The notes beneath the pieces are model-generated. The model was not told the origin of the DNA. It was given only the letters and a program-made list of their open reading frames with translations, and did not search any database. From Angiostrongylus vasorum (taxonomy: Eukaryota > Nematoda > Chromadorea > Rhabditida > Metastrongylidae), in NCBI GenBank assembly GCA_018806985.1, contig JADANN010000468.1:3952072-4016071 (forward strand): a stretch of DNA of 64,000 nucleotides, written 5' to 3'. The position numbers and the translations under genes are program-made. Below, piece by piece: positions 33,890 to 45,965 of the stretch (positions are counted from its first letter, which is position 1; each line of letters begins with the position of its first letter).

Positions 33890-35599
33890 GTCAGATCAAT
33901 CGTATAGGAAACGAAAGAACAGGCAGCATGCAAAAGAAGAAGACGAAACCGCCGAAACGTCAGCTATTACGTGCTAATAAATTCTACAATACCAGCCCAG
34001 TGTTTGCTCATTGAAGAAAAACAGTGAATTATCAATCAATGCCGAGGTTAATAGAAAGTCGGTCTTGGGAATGTACCTTTTTTTCATTGATGGGTTTTAG
34101 TCGAATAAAGTTTATTTTATCAACCTCATGTTAGGTCATCGATGAACGAAGGCACATTGCTACAGTAGGAAGCAAAGAAAACGTAATAGTAGTGAAGGAA
34201 ACGATTTCGTTACGATTCAAAAGCATTGCGGGCGCTTGCAGCAACACGACCATGACAAGGCGTCGTTGCCGACTACTGTTGACATTTCGTGTGATATTCA
34301 ACGAAGCCACTCATTTTTATCTATTAACCGACTGTCGGCTAGTGATTCTAACATAATTCTTCTGTCACCTCTATTCTCAAGCGTCTCACGGATGTTTTTT
34401 TTTGAGCAGAAGCTGCAAAAAATTCTTCCATAGCGGGTGAAACCGTGCCGGGAGTTCTCAATTGTGTTGTCTGGTTTCTGCCTCTACTTATGCTGCACGA
34501 GAAATATGTTCAGACCATGATGAAAGACCGTCCACAAATCCATCCAAGTTCGTAAGATGTTAAACTTCTCTTTTCTCTGCATCGAAAAGCGAATACTATC
34601 ACTCCGTTTTCAAGCAGCAATCAGATCTATGCATTCAGCTTGTTGCTTTTCATGAAAAAAAAGAAGAACTAGTGATAAACTATGTTTAGCCAATCGACGC
34701 TATCTTTCTCCAAAATGCCATATTGATCACTTAAAATGACCGAGTGCTCCTTAAAAAATAGCGAGACACTAAAAAAAACATATCACTCTTCAAAATCGTT
34801 CGGGATGACTCCATAAAAACAGAGCTCTAACTGAACTGAGTGATGTGTAAGCCGATAAAGAACGAATGGCTGGAAGGTTTCGCTGATGACGTTCTTACGA
34901 ATGAAAACCTTTGTCATCATTTTGCTGAAGTTTCAACTATTTTGGAACTCTGGCTAAACGGTTGAGCGATCAGTCCAATATGGTTTTTGGTGGTTTTTAT
35001 TTGCTAATGAAAAGCAAAAGAAAAAGACTTGAAGCGAATATGATTTTTGAACAGCATTTATACTTCGTTTTAACACCGTTAAGCTATCAGAATGGTGAGC
35101 ACTAAACGAGTATTGATTGATTGATGCTTTAACAATACGAACACTACGATGAATTCAATGGTGCAAGATCGTGGGGGAAAAAAAGTTCATTTTCCATTCC
35201 TGTAAAAAAAAACACCAAATATGACTCATACAAGCGCACATTTAATAAAAATTGGACTACTTTAGCAAAATTGGTAGTCTTTGTAGATCTTTTGACGGTG
35301 TAGACCGAAAGTGTTCGCCTTATTGCCAGCAGTCTCCAAAGAAATCAATACATACCTTATCCTATCTAGCTACCTTATCCTTTATGGATATCTCCTCTAT
35401 TGCTTTAACCATGCTTTTGCCAAGAACTGAAGGCTGATATAAAAATTTTTTTCATGAAAATTTGATTTATTGCGAAAAAATATTGATTAGATAGTTGTGA
35501 CAAGTTTTAATAAGCAGCTTATGCTTCGTGTACTGCAATCCAAAGGAGTATATTAATGAATCATATGCAAATCATTGTTACGAGATTTGCAAATGTTAT
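33890..35599. other. no gene; short repeat-like motifs
   Basis: GAAACGTCAGCTATTACG near 33955 and CGAATAAAGTTTATTTTATC near 34093 resemble ends of other repeats in the window (521-579, 41276-41305). Otherwise AT-rich DNA without supported exons. Confidence 0.35.
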
Positions 35600-35875
35600 C
35601 GACTGATATGACCAGATCAAAGGCATAGGGATCCAAAGGGGTCTTCCATACTATCGATAGAACACTTGTCGTTCAGTGGGCTAAAATTCCACAATAAAAT
35701 CAGATGGGCAACGAGAACTTTCCATTTGATGAATAACATCATTTACGTCAACAATTTTGTAGATGCTAACGGAGTTTAGGAAAAAAACGACTGTAGACGG
35801 TATTCGCTGAATTGGATTAAACCAGCAAAATCGTTGCGAGAACCAGATTTCTGCTAGAGTAACCGTATTCACAGA
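35600..35875 (-). pseudogene. possible CR1/L2-type LINE reverse-transcriptase fragment
   Basis: The minus frame includes SVSIYKIVDVNDVIHQMESS and RCPSDFIVEF. After a break, another frame gives SIVWKTPLDPYAF. The order (charged helix, L/M-x-S-S-x-C-x-x-D-x-I, then W-K-T-x-x-x-x-P) is that of the N-terminal reverse-transcriptase region of CR1/L2-clade LINEs. Short, by-eye match; no FADD region found. Confidence 0.35.
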
Positions 35876-35879
35876 TTCA

Positions 35880-37479
35880 CGGCGAAGCTAGTTTTTCAAC
35901 GACTGAGGGAAATTTCTCGATGAGAACCTGAGGAGACGAGAACCTCACAGGGTAATTTTTTTCTATGGCTTTCATCACATGTACAACTGTTATGAAATAT
36001 TGTTTCAATTTTAGATACGCCGATGATTGATATTCTCAAGGAAATATAAAAGATGGAATCAAAAGATTGGGATCATCGTATGCAAGCACGAGAACTGAAA
36101 GCCTCGTTTTCCTCTTCGACGACACGCAGCTCCTTCTTTTGTCTTTGGGCTCGGAATGCGGACCTCGACGAAGAAGAAAGGGAAGGAAATGCTTTCCGTG
36201 AGCTCCCAGAAAATCAGGATTTCATTATGACAATATAAGAAAACTTCTATCTATCTTATCTTATAGGTAGAAACTTACAGACTTTAGTCATTTTGATTGC
36301 AATTAATAAAGTTCAATACGAGCTAAGATGTTTTTGTTTGAGATTGAAAACGGCGGTCATTGTTTTTCCTAGCCAATGCATTGAACTCAATGCATGGTGG
36401 ATGGCATCTGTTAGGACCGGAACAAGGGACAAGTAGACAAAGAAGAATACAAAGGGGAACGGGATTTTTGGAAGTACCACTTAAAGACTTTTACAAGTTC
36501 CTTTCAGTAGAAATCTGCGATTCCAATCGAGACAACCACGTGTAGACGCATCGAAATCGCAATAGCAACTAATGTAGAGAACAGTATCAGCATAAGATCT
36601 AAGTGGTTAATTATGATTTTTTTATGTTTCACTTATTTATGAGGGCGGATTGAAACCTTAACCCTAGGAGGACGTTCTCATGAAGGTGTAAAAAAGTAAG
36701 ATAGATTGAAAGAGTTAATGAGAATGGTTCAATCATTGGAGATCGATGAGCGAAAAGAGAAACGAGGTCAGGACCAGACAGACAAGTATTCTCTTCCGGT
36801 GACTTTCCCTAAGTGATTAACAGCTGAATGAGTGAAATCGACAGCATATTTATTGTTTTGTGAAACGAATGGACCAGAACAAAAAGTCGATTATAATAGC
36901 TGAGAAAAGTAGCAGCTCTGGGAAGTACTATTGGCAACACAGTGAAAGTACTGACGGGGTTGGTCAGTGCAGAGTTATAGGAAACATTCTTATGGCTGCA
37001 CTGAAGGACACTTAGAGAATTTTCAATTTGTTATCTTAGCAGTTAACATAAGGTGTTCGGGAATATTTTTGACGATGAATGCGTGAAAACTCCGCTGAGA
37101 CTACTAGTTTGGTCTCATACTCCATTGTATGTGCATAGGGATTATCACTTCCTACCTCCAACTTCGCATTACTTCAACTGTGCGATCAGCGGTAGTGAGA
37201 ATAGTGCAAATCGATATTGCTGATCAATAAGAAGAAATTCGACCAACTGTGTAATCAATGTAAGTTTAGAGATTTGAGTAATAGTGGGTGTTATGTTATC
37301 GGAATCGATATGATCGTTATTGCAATTAACGGCGAATTTATCTCTTCTGAACAATACAACGAATGCCAGCATAGTAAACGTATCTTATGAAACTTTTCAG
37401 TGACGAAAAATCGATAAAGGGCTTCAACTGGCCGTAAAAATAATAACAGCGGCGACAATAAAGTCAACAAGGGCGTGTA
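35880..37479. other. no gene seen
   Basis: A 61-codon plus frame at 36053-36238 is charged but has no motif. The remainder shows no exon or recognised repeat. Confidence 0.35.
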
Positions 37480-37690
37480 TAACGGAACGGTTATGGGTGG
37501 TCTGCACTGAACACGTGATCGCTGGTTCGTTCTAGCGCCTCGATCAAACTAAGTCATTCATCCCTCTGAAATCGGAAAATTGGCACCGGGTTTGTCTGGA
37601 AAATAGCAGCATTGAGTTGACACTTCAGTAAGCGCAAGTAATTGCATAGGTAAGATGTGCATTCAACCTCTAGTGGTGCTGAGTGCTATC
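37480..37690 (+). mobile_element. SINE1 copy, strongly diverged
   Basis: GAACACGTGATCGCTGGTTC near the head, TCATCCCTCTGAAATCGG, AATTGGCACCGGGTTTGTCT at the central motif, and GTAATTGCATAGGTAAGATG at the 3' side. Confidence 0.5.
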
Positions 37691-37771
37691 GAATGTGAGG
37701 AACAGGCATGAAGTACTGGTTAACAACAAACACTTTGTCTTTTTACGCTATAGTAATAATATTTATATTAG

Positions 37772-38025
37772 CGATGATGATAGCAATAAACATAATAGTT
37801 TGAAACTAATAGCTTCATTTCCTGGCAGAACAGTTCTCGGCGGTATCGGGATTGTGCAGAACATAAAAGACGAATCATTGTCAGTACGGTTTGAAGAAAT
37901 CACTAGGAGAGGTCAAAGTCGGTTCAGCTCAGAGGTCGCACACACTAAACATAATCACGAAGTTCACACGAATTGGTTTCCCCACGCTGCAACTGATGTG
38001 ACATCATCTTTAGAAAAAAATACTG
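37772..38025 (+). CDS. candidate exon, unidentified
   Basis: Between a TATTTATATTAG acceptor and a strong GTAAGT donor the frame stays open: DDDSNKHNSLKLIASFPGRT, VLGGIGIVQNIKDESLSVRF, EEITRRGQSRFSSEVAHTKH. The frame also extends upstream to an ATG at 37683. No partner exon was found downstream, and the family is not recognised. Confidence 0.35.
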
Positions 38026-38639
38026 GTAAGTAGAAAAAATACAGCAGTATGGCACGTTTTGTGTAGAATACACACATTGTACGAAAAGTTTTCTCCTTTA
38101 ATGGTATCCGATTTCAATAAATCCATAGACGGAGCCGAGCCGGTTTTGTTTCGTTCGATGCACTTGTTTCAGAGGTCATTCATCACTTAACTACCAAATG
38201 ATGGAAAACACAGACGATTTGAACATTGATTTCAAGATGTGCGTTCCATGGCTTAGTTGACTTTCACCATATGTTAGATAGGTTATTGATGCTGGACCAT
38301 TTTAGTTAAGAAGTACTGTTCACCTTTTTGCAGCATCTGTTAAAGAACTACTGTGTTTTTTTAATCGATCCCAAGGAAATGGAACCACTACATCCACTTT
38401 AAATATTATCTTAACTAGCCCATGTGGAACTTTAGATGTTTTGTGTAACGATGTTGTTCCATTGCACCGCTATAGCACAACTCACTTTGAAAGGTCTCTG
38501 ATTCCAAGTAACCATAAGTGTTGAACAACAAGCCTATCTATAAACGCTGATTGTAGAGTATTGTCAAACCATTAGTTTTAGTGACTAGTTGAACATTTTA
38601 TAGAGCTCCTTCTACTGGAGAAAGCATTGCGAAACACAT

Positions 38640-39150
38640 TTTTAGACCGCAATTACTTACTCCCAGCCGTTTTGTGGCAATCATCCGTCAATGGGATCGT
38701 TCTGGTGAACACAAATCGACATTGAGTCCAGTTAAGCTGAAGCTTTGGTATAAATCACAATGTAGTCACTTTTTATTCGCTTCGCTGCCTATTCTTTTTC
38801 CATGGCAGAGTATGATGTGAAATGCAATTACAATGACGCGGCTGTGATCGAACCTCGTTATTACCCCTTCCGGGACTGACGTGTTCCCCACCACACCATG
38901 CGAGCGCTTCATTTCGCCTTTCTCTCAGCCGTGTTTTATAAGCGCTATTTGTGTTGTATTTGTATGTATTTGTCGTATTTCGCATCATACTCTCCTATGA
39001 AAAAAAGAATGGGCAGTAAATAAAAATTGGTTACATTGTGATTTATCTTACAACTTCAGCTTAACTGGGTTCAATGCCGACTTGTGGTCCGCAAATAAAT
39101 CCTGTTTGATTGCTGATAGCATCCATAAAACGTGGCTAGGAGAAAGGCTG
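38640..39150. repeat. large SINE2-based palindrome
   Basis: Left half (38640-38945) and right half (38960-39150) are inverted with respect to each other. ATAAATCACAATGTA near 38751 mirrors TACATTGTGATTTAT near 39031, and AGTTAAGCTGAAG mirrors CTTCAGCTTAACT outside them. Each side shows a SINE2 tail running straight into a SINE2 5' leader. Confidence 0.7.
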
Positions 39151-39350
39151 AACGAATGACTCACATGGTGTGGTGGTGAACACGTTAGTTCCATGAAAGG
39201 GTGATAACGTGTTCGATCCTCACCGCAGAAGGCCGCAGTTCGGGGTTCTGCAAATATCTCAGCACCATTGTGTATATATTTCACATCATAACGTGCCATG
39301 AAAAAAGTTTTGGCAGTAAATAAGAAGCGATTACATTGTAACTACTACGA
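39050..39350 (+). mobile_element. SINE2 copy, full length
   Basis: Leader CTTCAGCTTAACTGGGTTCA and CAATGCCGACTTGTGG, head CACATGGTGTGGTGGTGAAC, B box GTTCGATCC, GGTTCTGCAAATATCTCAGC, CATCATAACGTGCCATGAAA and tail TTGGCAGTAAATAAG ending in ACATTGTAA. Reference copy for the family. Confidence 0.85.
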
Positions 39351-39954
39351 TTGCTTCGCTTAGTTATTTACTTAGGTGGACCATCATCACTTGTTGTTTG
39401 CATTTCAGCATTTCCATCCGTTTCGTTCTCCTCAAACCGTCACCGGTGAAAGATGGTTGTATTCGCGTTTGAGTTCGATTGTGAATCGAAGATCTGTTAT
39501 ACTCTAATTTCATCGAGATGTTTAATGCAGGCCTAGAATTGCTTTTCTTGAAATCTCAAAGCAATATACTGAAACGTCTTCATATCTTTATCAAAAGCGA
39601 TCGGCGTGCTTTGGGATGAAAGAAAACTATGTTATCTCGTATTTGACCTTCCTCGAACATGAAAAAAGACTGCAGTTTGGAAGCTTCTAATGCAAGGTCG
39701 ACATTGGTCTTCTAATTTGGCTGCAGTTTCCTTTGAACAAAAGAAGAAGATGACCGAACAATATCTAGATGATAAGGATTTTCATATTCGTCGTGATTAA
39801 CGTGGAAGATTAGTCCAGGTGGCCCTCACATTAGTGTGAATGGCATGGTGGCACGCAAGTGTGATACGGACTTTCCGACGCCGGAGGGTAATGGTTGCTC
39901 CGGTGTTGATCGAGCCTGAGCGTAACTTATAATGAATGACATTGCTGTCATGCG
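39351..39954. other. no gene seen
   Basis: No supported exon. The right part may include further decayed LINE sequence, but I could not align it. Confidence 0.35.
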
Positions 39955-40880
39955 CTAAAATCCTACTATTCTACAAGGGCATTGGCGTGAAGCAAGAGTT
40001 TGTCAAGGCGATGAAATCTCTCCAAAATCATTTACAATGACCTGTCAGAGCGCCTTGCGAGAACTGGAACAGGAGAACGTAGAAGCCAAAATCGATGTTT
40101 GACCACGACACCACCTTCATTTCGCAGATAAAATCATTCTTGAAACATCGAGGAATAAAATGCCAGGCAGAACGAATAATGGTTTATTTCGACCACGCCT
40201 GTTGGAATGACTGGTCTTTGACTGAATCTCAAGAAGACCGTGTACATAAAAAAACGAAATTGTTTCTGAGATGCCGTGTTGGTTTGATGAAATGAATGCC
40301 AGTGAATACTACCGTTATGTGTACCTGGATTAGGATGTAAGCGATGTAATGAAGAGGGCTAAGACACGCAACACCTTCTCAACTTCACAATTCTTCTTGC
40401 CTTAACCTACGCGTCGAAAGACTGGTCGCTTGCCTTAAGCTACGCTTGGTGAGGAATCACTCAGCGAAGGCGCAACAGAGTGGACGATGCTGGAAGTACC
40501 CATAATCACTCAACTGAGAAAGTGGGTCTGAAGCTTGCTTAACTATCAAGGATTAACGGTGCCGTTGTTGTATACGCCATATTGTCTAAAATAAGGAGGG
40601 CCAGAGAAAAATGCGTATGAACGCCAGCCGATTGGCACGAATCGTTAGCAACTGGAGTCTCCGGGATGGAAAAATGCGCTGCGCGAAGACCACCATCCTC
40701 ATTCTGATGGCCAGAGGTCTTCATAAAAAATTGCAGAAGGAAGATATGGTGCTCAAGGGTTCTTAGAGCGAGCAAAACTCATTGGGTTACTTATCAAAGC
40801 GACGAGGGAAATGGTGAATTTGCTGGCTACCGGTCGAATCACTCGACGGTTAATGAGAAGACAGGTGATACATGTTGCAA
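39955..40880 (+). pseudogene. RTE-a LINE 3' fragment (copy I)
   Basis: It starts at the position of CTACAGTGATATTAACATTG in copy A (CTACTATTCTACAAGGGCAT here) and keeps CTCTCCAAAATCATTTACAA, GAACTGGAACAGGAGAACG and AAAATCGATG. It continues to ACCGGTCGAATCACTCGACG and GACAGGTGATACATG at the 3' end. Many stops. Confidence 0.75.
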
Positions 40881-41934
40881 CTATCACAGGAATCTTTTTA
40901 ACCAGTTGTAGAGATATATCGCTGTCAACTTTAGGAAGATGCCCGTATCAAGCTGCTAATACAAATCTCATGAGAGCAACTCTTCCACGGCCTCTGCCCA
41001 CCGATTATCGTCAAGACACGTCAGTTATTCGACACACCTATTCTTTGAGATCTTGACGTGTACGGCAGCGTCTTCCATCGTAATTTGTTGAAGCATGTCC
41101 AAGTTCCATGTTCACTCTCTAAATTGCGCGAGCGCTTTGTTGGTGAAGGACGCTAAATAGTGCTTCATACATGAGGCTTCTAATTAAACAAAACTGTACA
41201 TGATGTCTCAAAAACCAAATTTTCTCTGTTCTAGGCACGAAAACCCAAAATTTGTTTCTCATTGGTAGGCAGACACAAGGTTGATAAAAAAGACTTTATC
41301 CGGCCAACGTTATAGAGCGTTCGTCCTCTTCAGACCTGAAAGATTGGATTCGACTTTTTTTGACGGTGCGGTCACGAAGAGACACAACTGACAATGTGGC
41401 CAATCGACTTGAATCAATCCGGCTCTGAAAAAGGCAAAGGCGGCGAAACGTTATTTGGTGCTTGGGAAATTATGACCCGTTCTCATTGAAGGTGCTAGCC
41501 CCAGCACAAATCCCATTCATTTCTTTCCTACGCAATCGTCGTCCACGGTAGTGGTTTGCTTCGAATATGGTGACGTCAGCGAGATCCATTCCGAATTTCT
41601 AAAAATCTTAATGTCTGCGAACGCAGAAGCTTAGCGTTTGGCCGAACACTTTAGTATATCGTATGCATGGCCTTCCCACGTGACCTTTGCATTGTCTTAA
41701 AGTCCACTCCAGTTATCTTTTCGTCCATCTTTCATCTGTTCTTCGTACTACGCGAATCTCAAAGATCTGATCATGAGTTGCACACAAGTCTGCTGCTTAA
41801 CAGAGCGCTGGCAGGACTGCTGAATCGAAAGGGTGAGCGCGGAATTTTGGGTCTGTTAGTTTCCTGGTGGCTTCTTTGAGAGGCCCGAATGTGGACCCTG
41901 CTGCTATCCTTCTTCTCTTTAATTCTTAATGTTA
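40881..41934. other. no gene; one repeat-like motif
   Basis: GGTTGATAAAAAAGACTTTATC near 41280 is the inverse of the 34093 motif, and GGCGAAACGTTATTTGG near 41446 recalls other element ends. Otherwise unremarkable. Confidence 0.35.
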
Positions 41935-43610
41935 TTTTACACGTTCAAAGCCCAAGGTACACGTACGAGGTAGTCTCCGTAATCAGAGAACGATCCAGTC
42001 TGATCTGTTCGCCCTTGTGCCATGAATTTTTTCGTGGGCTGTGTTTTCTTCCGACTTAGGTGTAGTCCGATCTTCTTTCCCGCTTCGCTGAGGTTACTGA
42101 GCACCGTGTCTGCTTCACTGCTGCTCCCCAAACAGATGACGATATAATCAATGAAACGAAGATTTGATAGGAAGTTTCCATCAGAATGTATGGTTTCTTG
42201 CCACAATCGAGTGGCTTTGTTATCCACTGCAGTAAACCATTAAACAGATTTAGCGATAAGGTGCTGTCTTGTCGACCCTTCTTTCGTATGGGCATTGTAA
42301 AAGGACTATAGAAAAGCTATATTTTCATTGTGTATTCTCAGTAACAGTGAGATAAAGTTCTTATGTAAGACGGGTCCACTACCTGGTTGATAAGCGCTGA
42401 TAGCATTGCATTCGCTTTGGCACTGTCAAATTTTTTTCCTAGTCAAAAAAGTCAGGGCTAAGAGCAGGAGGTGTTGTCTGCAAACTTCAATAACCCTGGA
42501 CACGGTTTGAATGTTGTCCAAGCGGGAAAATTTTTCTTGAAAATCTGTTTACTAAACTGGTTGTGCCTCACACAAGGTCTTTGAGATGGGCATATCCTTC
42601 TTGGGTGGGATGAGCATAGGCGACGTCCTCCATTGCTCTGGGATTTTCTCCTTTTGAAGTTAAGATGTCATGTGAATTGTGGAAGTTGTATATAATTTAT
42701 GGTATCCAGCCATAATGAAATCGGCTGTGATATTGTCGAGTCCGGAAGCTGTGCCTCTCCTCATGCTTGCTATCGCATTTCGAACTTCAAAGGGTAGAAT
42801 CGCATAAGCTTTTTTCACCAGTGGGGGATTTCAGAGTTCGAGACGGGATTTTGGAACGGAATGGACTGGCATAAAATTCTTCTATTGTCAATTTCATATC
42901 CAGGCCAGGATCCGGGTACCATTGAAGTGTCAAGGTGGACCATTTTCTATTTGTGAATATGTGGTCGATCTTCACAGGAGTCCTGCCGCTAAGAGAGTCT
43001 CATGTCCGTCGGCTGTTTTCTCTCTTCTCAAAAAAATAAAATTCCATGGAGGGAGACCTGCCGCGTAAAGGAGTCCCACGAGACGTTTCTATCTCCATTT
43101 CGTTTCCTTCGTTTCCGTATTCCGAATTTTTCCTATCCTCTGTTTGTTTTCATTGGCCGTTCCTAATCTGGTATTGAAGTCTTCAACAATGACTTTACAG
43201 AAGGACTCCTCGCTGCGAATTACTTTCTCCCACTGATTATAGAATCCGTTCAGCTAGCTCTCATACAAGTTGGTGAGGATCAGCTGATGATAGCGATTGC
43301 ATTTTTTCATGGACGTTGGAGATCAAGAATGGTCAAGGGCGGTTACAGTATTTCGTGTGAGATGACTAGATGGGAAATAGGTGGATGTACGACAAACACA
43401 ACGCTTCTCACTCTTTGTGTGGGAAAGCTACCTCCACGAATAACAAAAGTTCCGTCATCTAGTTGGCATATTTCGGTCTTCCTGTTTTTGCTCCCTTGTA
43501 TGGAGACCATATGGAATTTGAGCCGAGAAAAAGAAATAGCCTTCGTGGCGTTTTGTGATGACACTCAGCTGAGTAGGAATTTTTTCTATCAACCTCATTT
43601 TGGGCTACCA
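41935..43610 (-). pseudogene. RTE-b LINE (copy G)
   Basis: Read on the minus strand, the EN region gives EICQLDDGTFVIRGGSFPTQ, HPPISHLVISHEIL and VKIDHIFTNRKW. The RT region gives RGTASGLDNITADFIMAG and, past a shift, LRFIDYIVICLGSSSEADTV and LSEAGKKIGLHLSRKKTQ. FIDYI replaces the catalytic FADDI, so this copy could not polymerise even if joined. The 3' end is truncated at 41935. Confidence 0.8.
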
Positions 43611-45162
43611 ATGAGAAAAAAACATGCATTTGATTTGTTTGTATGCACAGTGCAAGGTTTTCAGAATCTCGTGAGCTATCAATGCAAGTAAAACTAAGCT
43701 TTGTCCTACAGTGAGGTCTAAAGCTAAGCATTATTGAAGGACTCAAACAGTATGTCTAATCACATTAAAGACAGACTTTATCGGCCAGAACATCAGAAAA
43801 GAACCTTACCAGCATCCTTAAAATTGAGTATTGAAGCACCAACAGATAAACGATGACAAACGCACCACGGTCAAAGTAATCAGGAACTCAAAAATTAATC
43901 ACTTATAACACTCGTCGTCTCGTTGTTCGTCGAGTGACTAGACCGGGCGCCAGAACACCTTTCATTTCGTTCTCACGCTTGCAGCAGTAGCCCAGTGCAT
44001 ACAGCTAGCTTTAAGGATCTTTTAGCATTACATCTTCCTCTAAAGTCTTCACAAAGAACTACCATCATCGGATCAGTGATCTTCCTGCAATAGGTTAACA
44101 TCCCGAAGAATCCAATCGCTGACAGATCTTATCCACAGATTGTCGTTCATACACATCAAGAGTTCGGCGCACCTGACTTTCGACGTTCTGAAGTACACAA
44201 ACGCGTTCCAGATATTTCATCGCTGATATTCTCTATTCAGATATACGTAGCTGGAGCATTTCAATATATTAATTTCGTCGAGAGTGAACAGGGCATACGA
44301 AACCAATCCGTTCTTCGTGAACATAATTTTTTGTAAGACTTAGTAAATAATTAATCTTTTTACTATCTTTACGAAAGTCGGCAAGCATTTGTTTTGCATG
44401 GGTAATGCTTGATGTTATAAAAATGATGTCGTCAGCGATACGAAGATCGTGTAGTTGCTGACTGACCATCGACTTACACTTCCGCGTTGTCGGATTCCAA
44501 GGCTCGCATTATGTTCTCGAGGTAAATAAGCCTAGCCTAACTCCTTTTTTGACACCGATGTTAATATCGTTATAGAATGGTGGCATTTCAATGGTGAAAT
44601 TTTTACACAGCACACAAAGAATCACTGTACACTCAGTAAGGGTGCCTTGGTTTTCGAGAGCTTCCATGACCGATTCTATCTCAGCTGAGGCAAAAGATTT
44701 CTTAAAAACGATTAAAGTGATACACAGACGGAACGGTTCCTTGTACTGTCACGATACATCAGTGTCTTTTGTTATCGTGTGGACGTGGTCTATCTCACTG
44801 AACACTTTTCGAAACCCTGCTCGCTCACATGGCTCTCCTTCGTCCAATGCTCTATCAATCCTGTTTAAGATTCCTCGAGAGAAAAGTTGCACATTGGACG
44901 ATAGTTGCCGATATCGCAGAGGTCACCGTTCTTAAACAATAAAACAGTCCTGCTGCTCTTCTACTGAGAACGAACCTTGTATTCTGCCAGGTAAGGTGTG
45001 AAAAGTCGAACCAGTGTATTGACGAGGAATGATGGGAGGTTTTTCGGGTGTCGAATCCCCCATCGACGAAATAGGAAAAAGAGAACTTTTTAAGACCACA
45101 TCTCCGTCCTCCCTTATTTCACATGCAGGCAGAAGGACGTGCCTATTGAAAAGATTCTAGTA

Positions 45163-45444
45163 AAAGTTCTAAAAGCTCTCTGCGTTGATCAATCTCTGAG
45201 GGATGCGCCATGCATTCGACTTCATTAAGTATGGTTGGAGGTGATTGAATGCATATCTAGCCTTTAAAATGATTCGCGATTGCCTACCGATGTATCGAGC
45301 CAATGCTGCTATCCTCCCAGACAAGTCTGGTGCCAATTTGCCGACTCCGGAGGGATGGAAGGTTTGGTGGGCCATGAGCGCGGGGGATCGATTCCATGTG
45401 TGTGTCGCAGTGGCCCCTCCAACCACTGCGCCAGACGCGCTCCT
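45163..45444 (-). mobile_element. SINE1 copy inserted in RTE-a, with target duplication
   Basis: Complete copy: 3' end CTGCGTTGATCAATCTCTGA, central hairpin CCAGACAAGTCTGG at 45317-45330, head CCAACCACTGCGCCAGACGC. GATTCTAGTA (45153-45162) and GATTCCAGTA (45445-45454) flank it and the LINE sequence continues across, giving a clean insertion. Confidence 0.88.
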
Positions 45445-45584
45445 GATTCCAGTAGTGATCGTTAATGATTCTCTCCATTGCCTTTCTGGAATGTGTAACT
45501 GTTGCGTCTGAACGTCGGAAAGCAACCATCTTGGTTTTGTAGCATGTGTGAATACGCCTCGTAAATACAGAATGTGTATGCCAA

Positions 45585-45965
45585 ATTCCTCCCAACGGTT
45601 TACCACCTCATCGTGGTTGGGAGGTGTTCCTGGGTGTGGGACTGCAATGTACAGCCGGGGATTCGTCCTACCGGCAGGGTCTCCCAAGATGAGAAGGAGT
45701 CCGGCGTTTCCATCACGAAGCCTAGCTAAGAGTAAACCAATACAAGGATCCACCACCGTCCTGGTATCAAAGTCGCATGGTGGCAAATCTCCCTCTGATC
45801 CACTAGGGCTGGGACTGCCCGTGGTGGTGAAGACTTGGGGCAGACTATGGCCAGGCTGATCTCGGGATTCCAGGGAACCACAATGGCTTAACCAGCAAAT
45901 CTCCGATAAATGGTGATTATGCTGGGGCCCGTACAAATAGTGAGGACGGACCATTCAAGTATCAA
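45585..45965 (+). mobile_element. SINE4 copy, full length
   Basis: Starts CCTCCCAACGGTTTACCACC with the pairing partner GGTTGGGAGG, and ends GACCATTCAAGTATCAAGTA followed by AGTAAG. It lies antisense inside RTE-a copy C. On its 5' side about 50 bases resemble the RTE-a 5' leader (compare 16313-16360), so the junction is rearranged. Best reference copy for SINE4. Confidence 0.8.

Noticed and set aside
45169..45954. A 261-codon minus-strand ORF, the second longest in the window
   Set aside because: It crosses SINE1, a scrap of RTE-a and antisense SINE4. The same frames reappear in other SINE4 copies (27.5, 58 kb), so it is a composite of repeats, not a gene.
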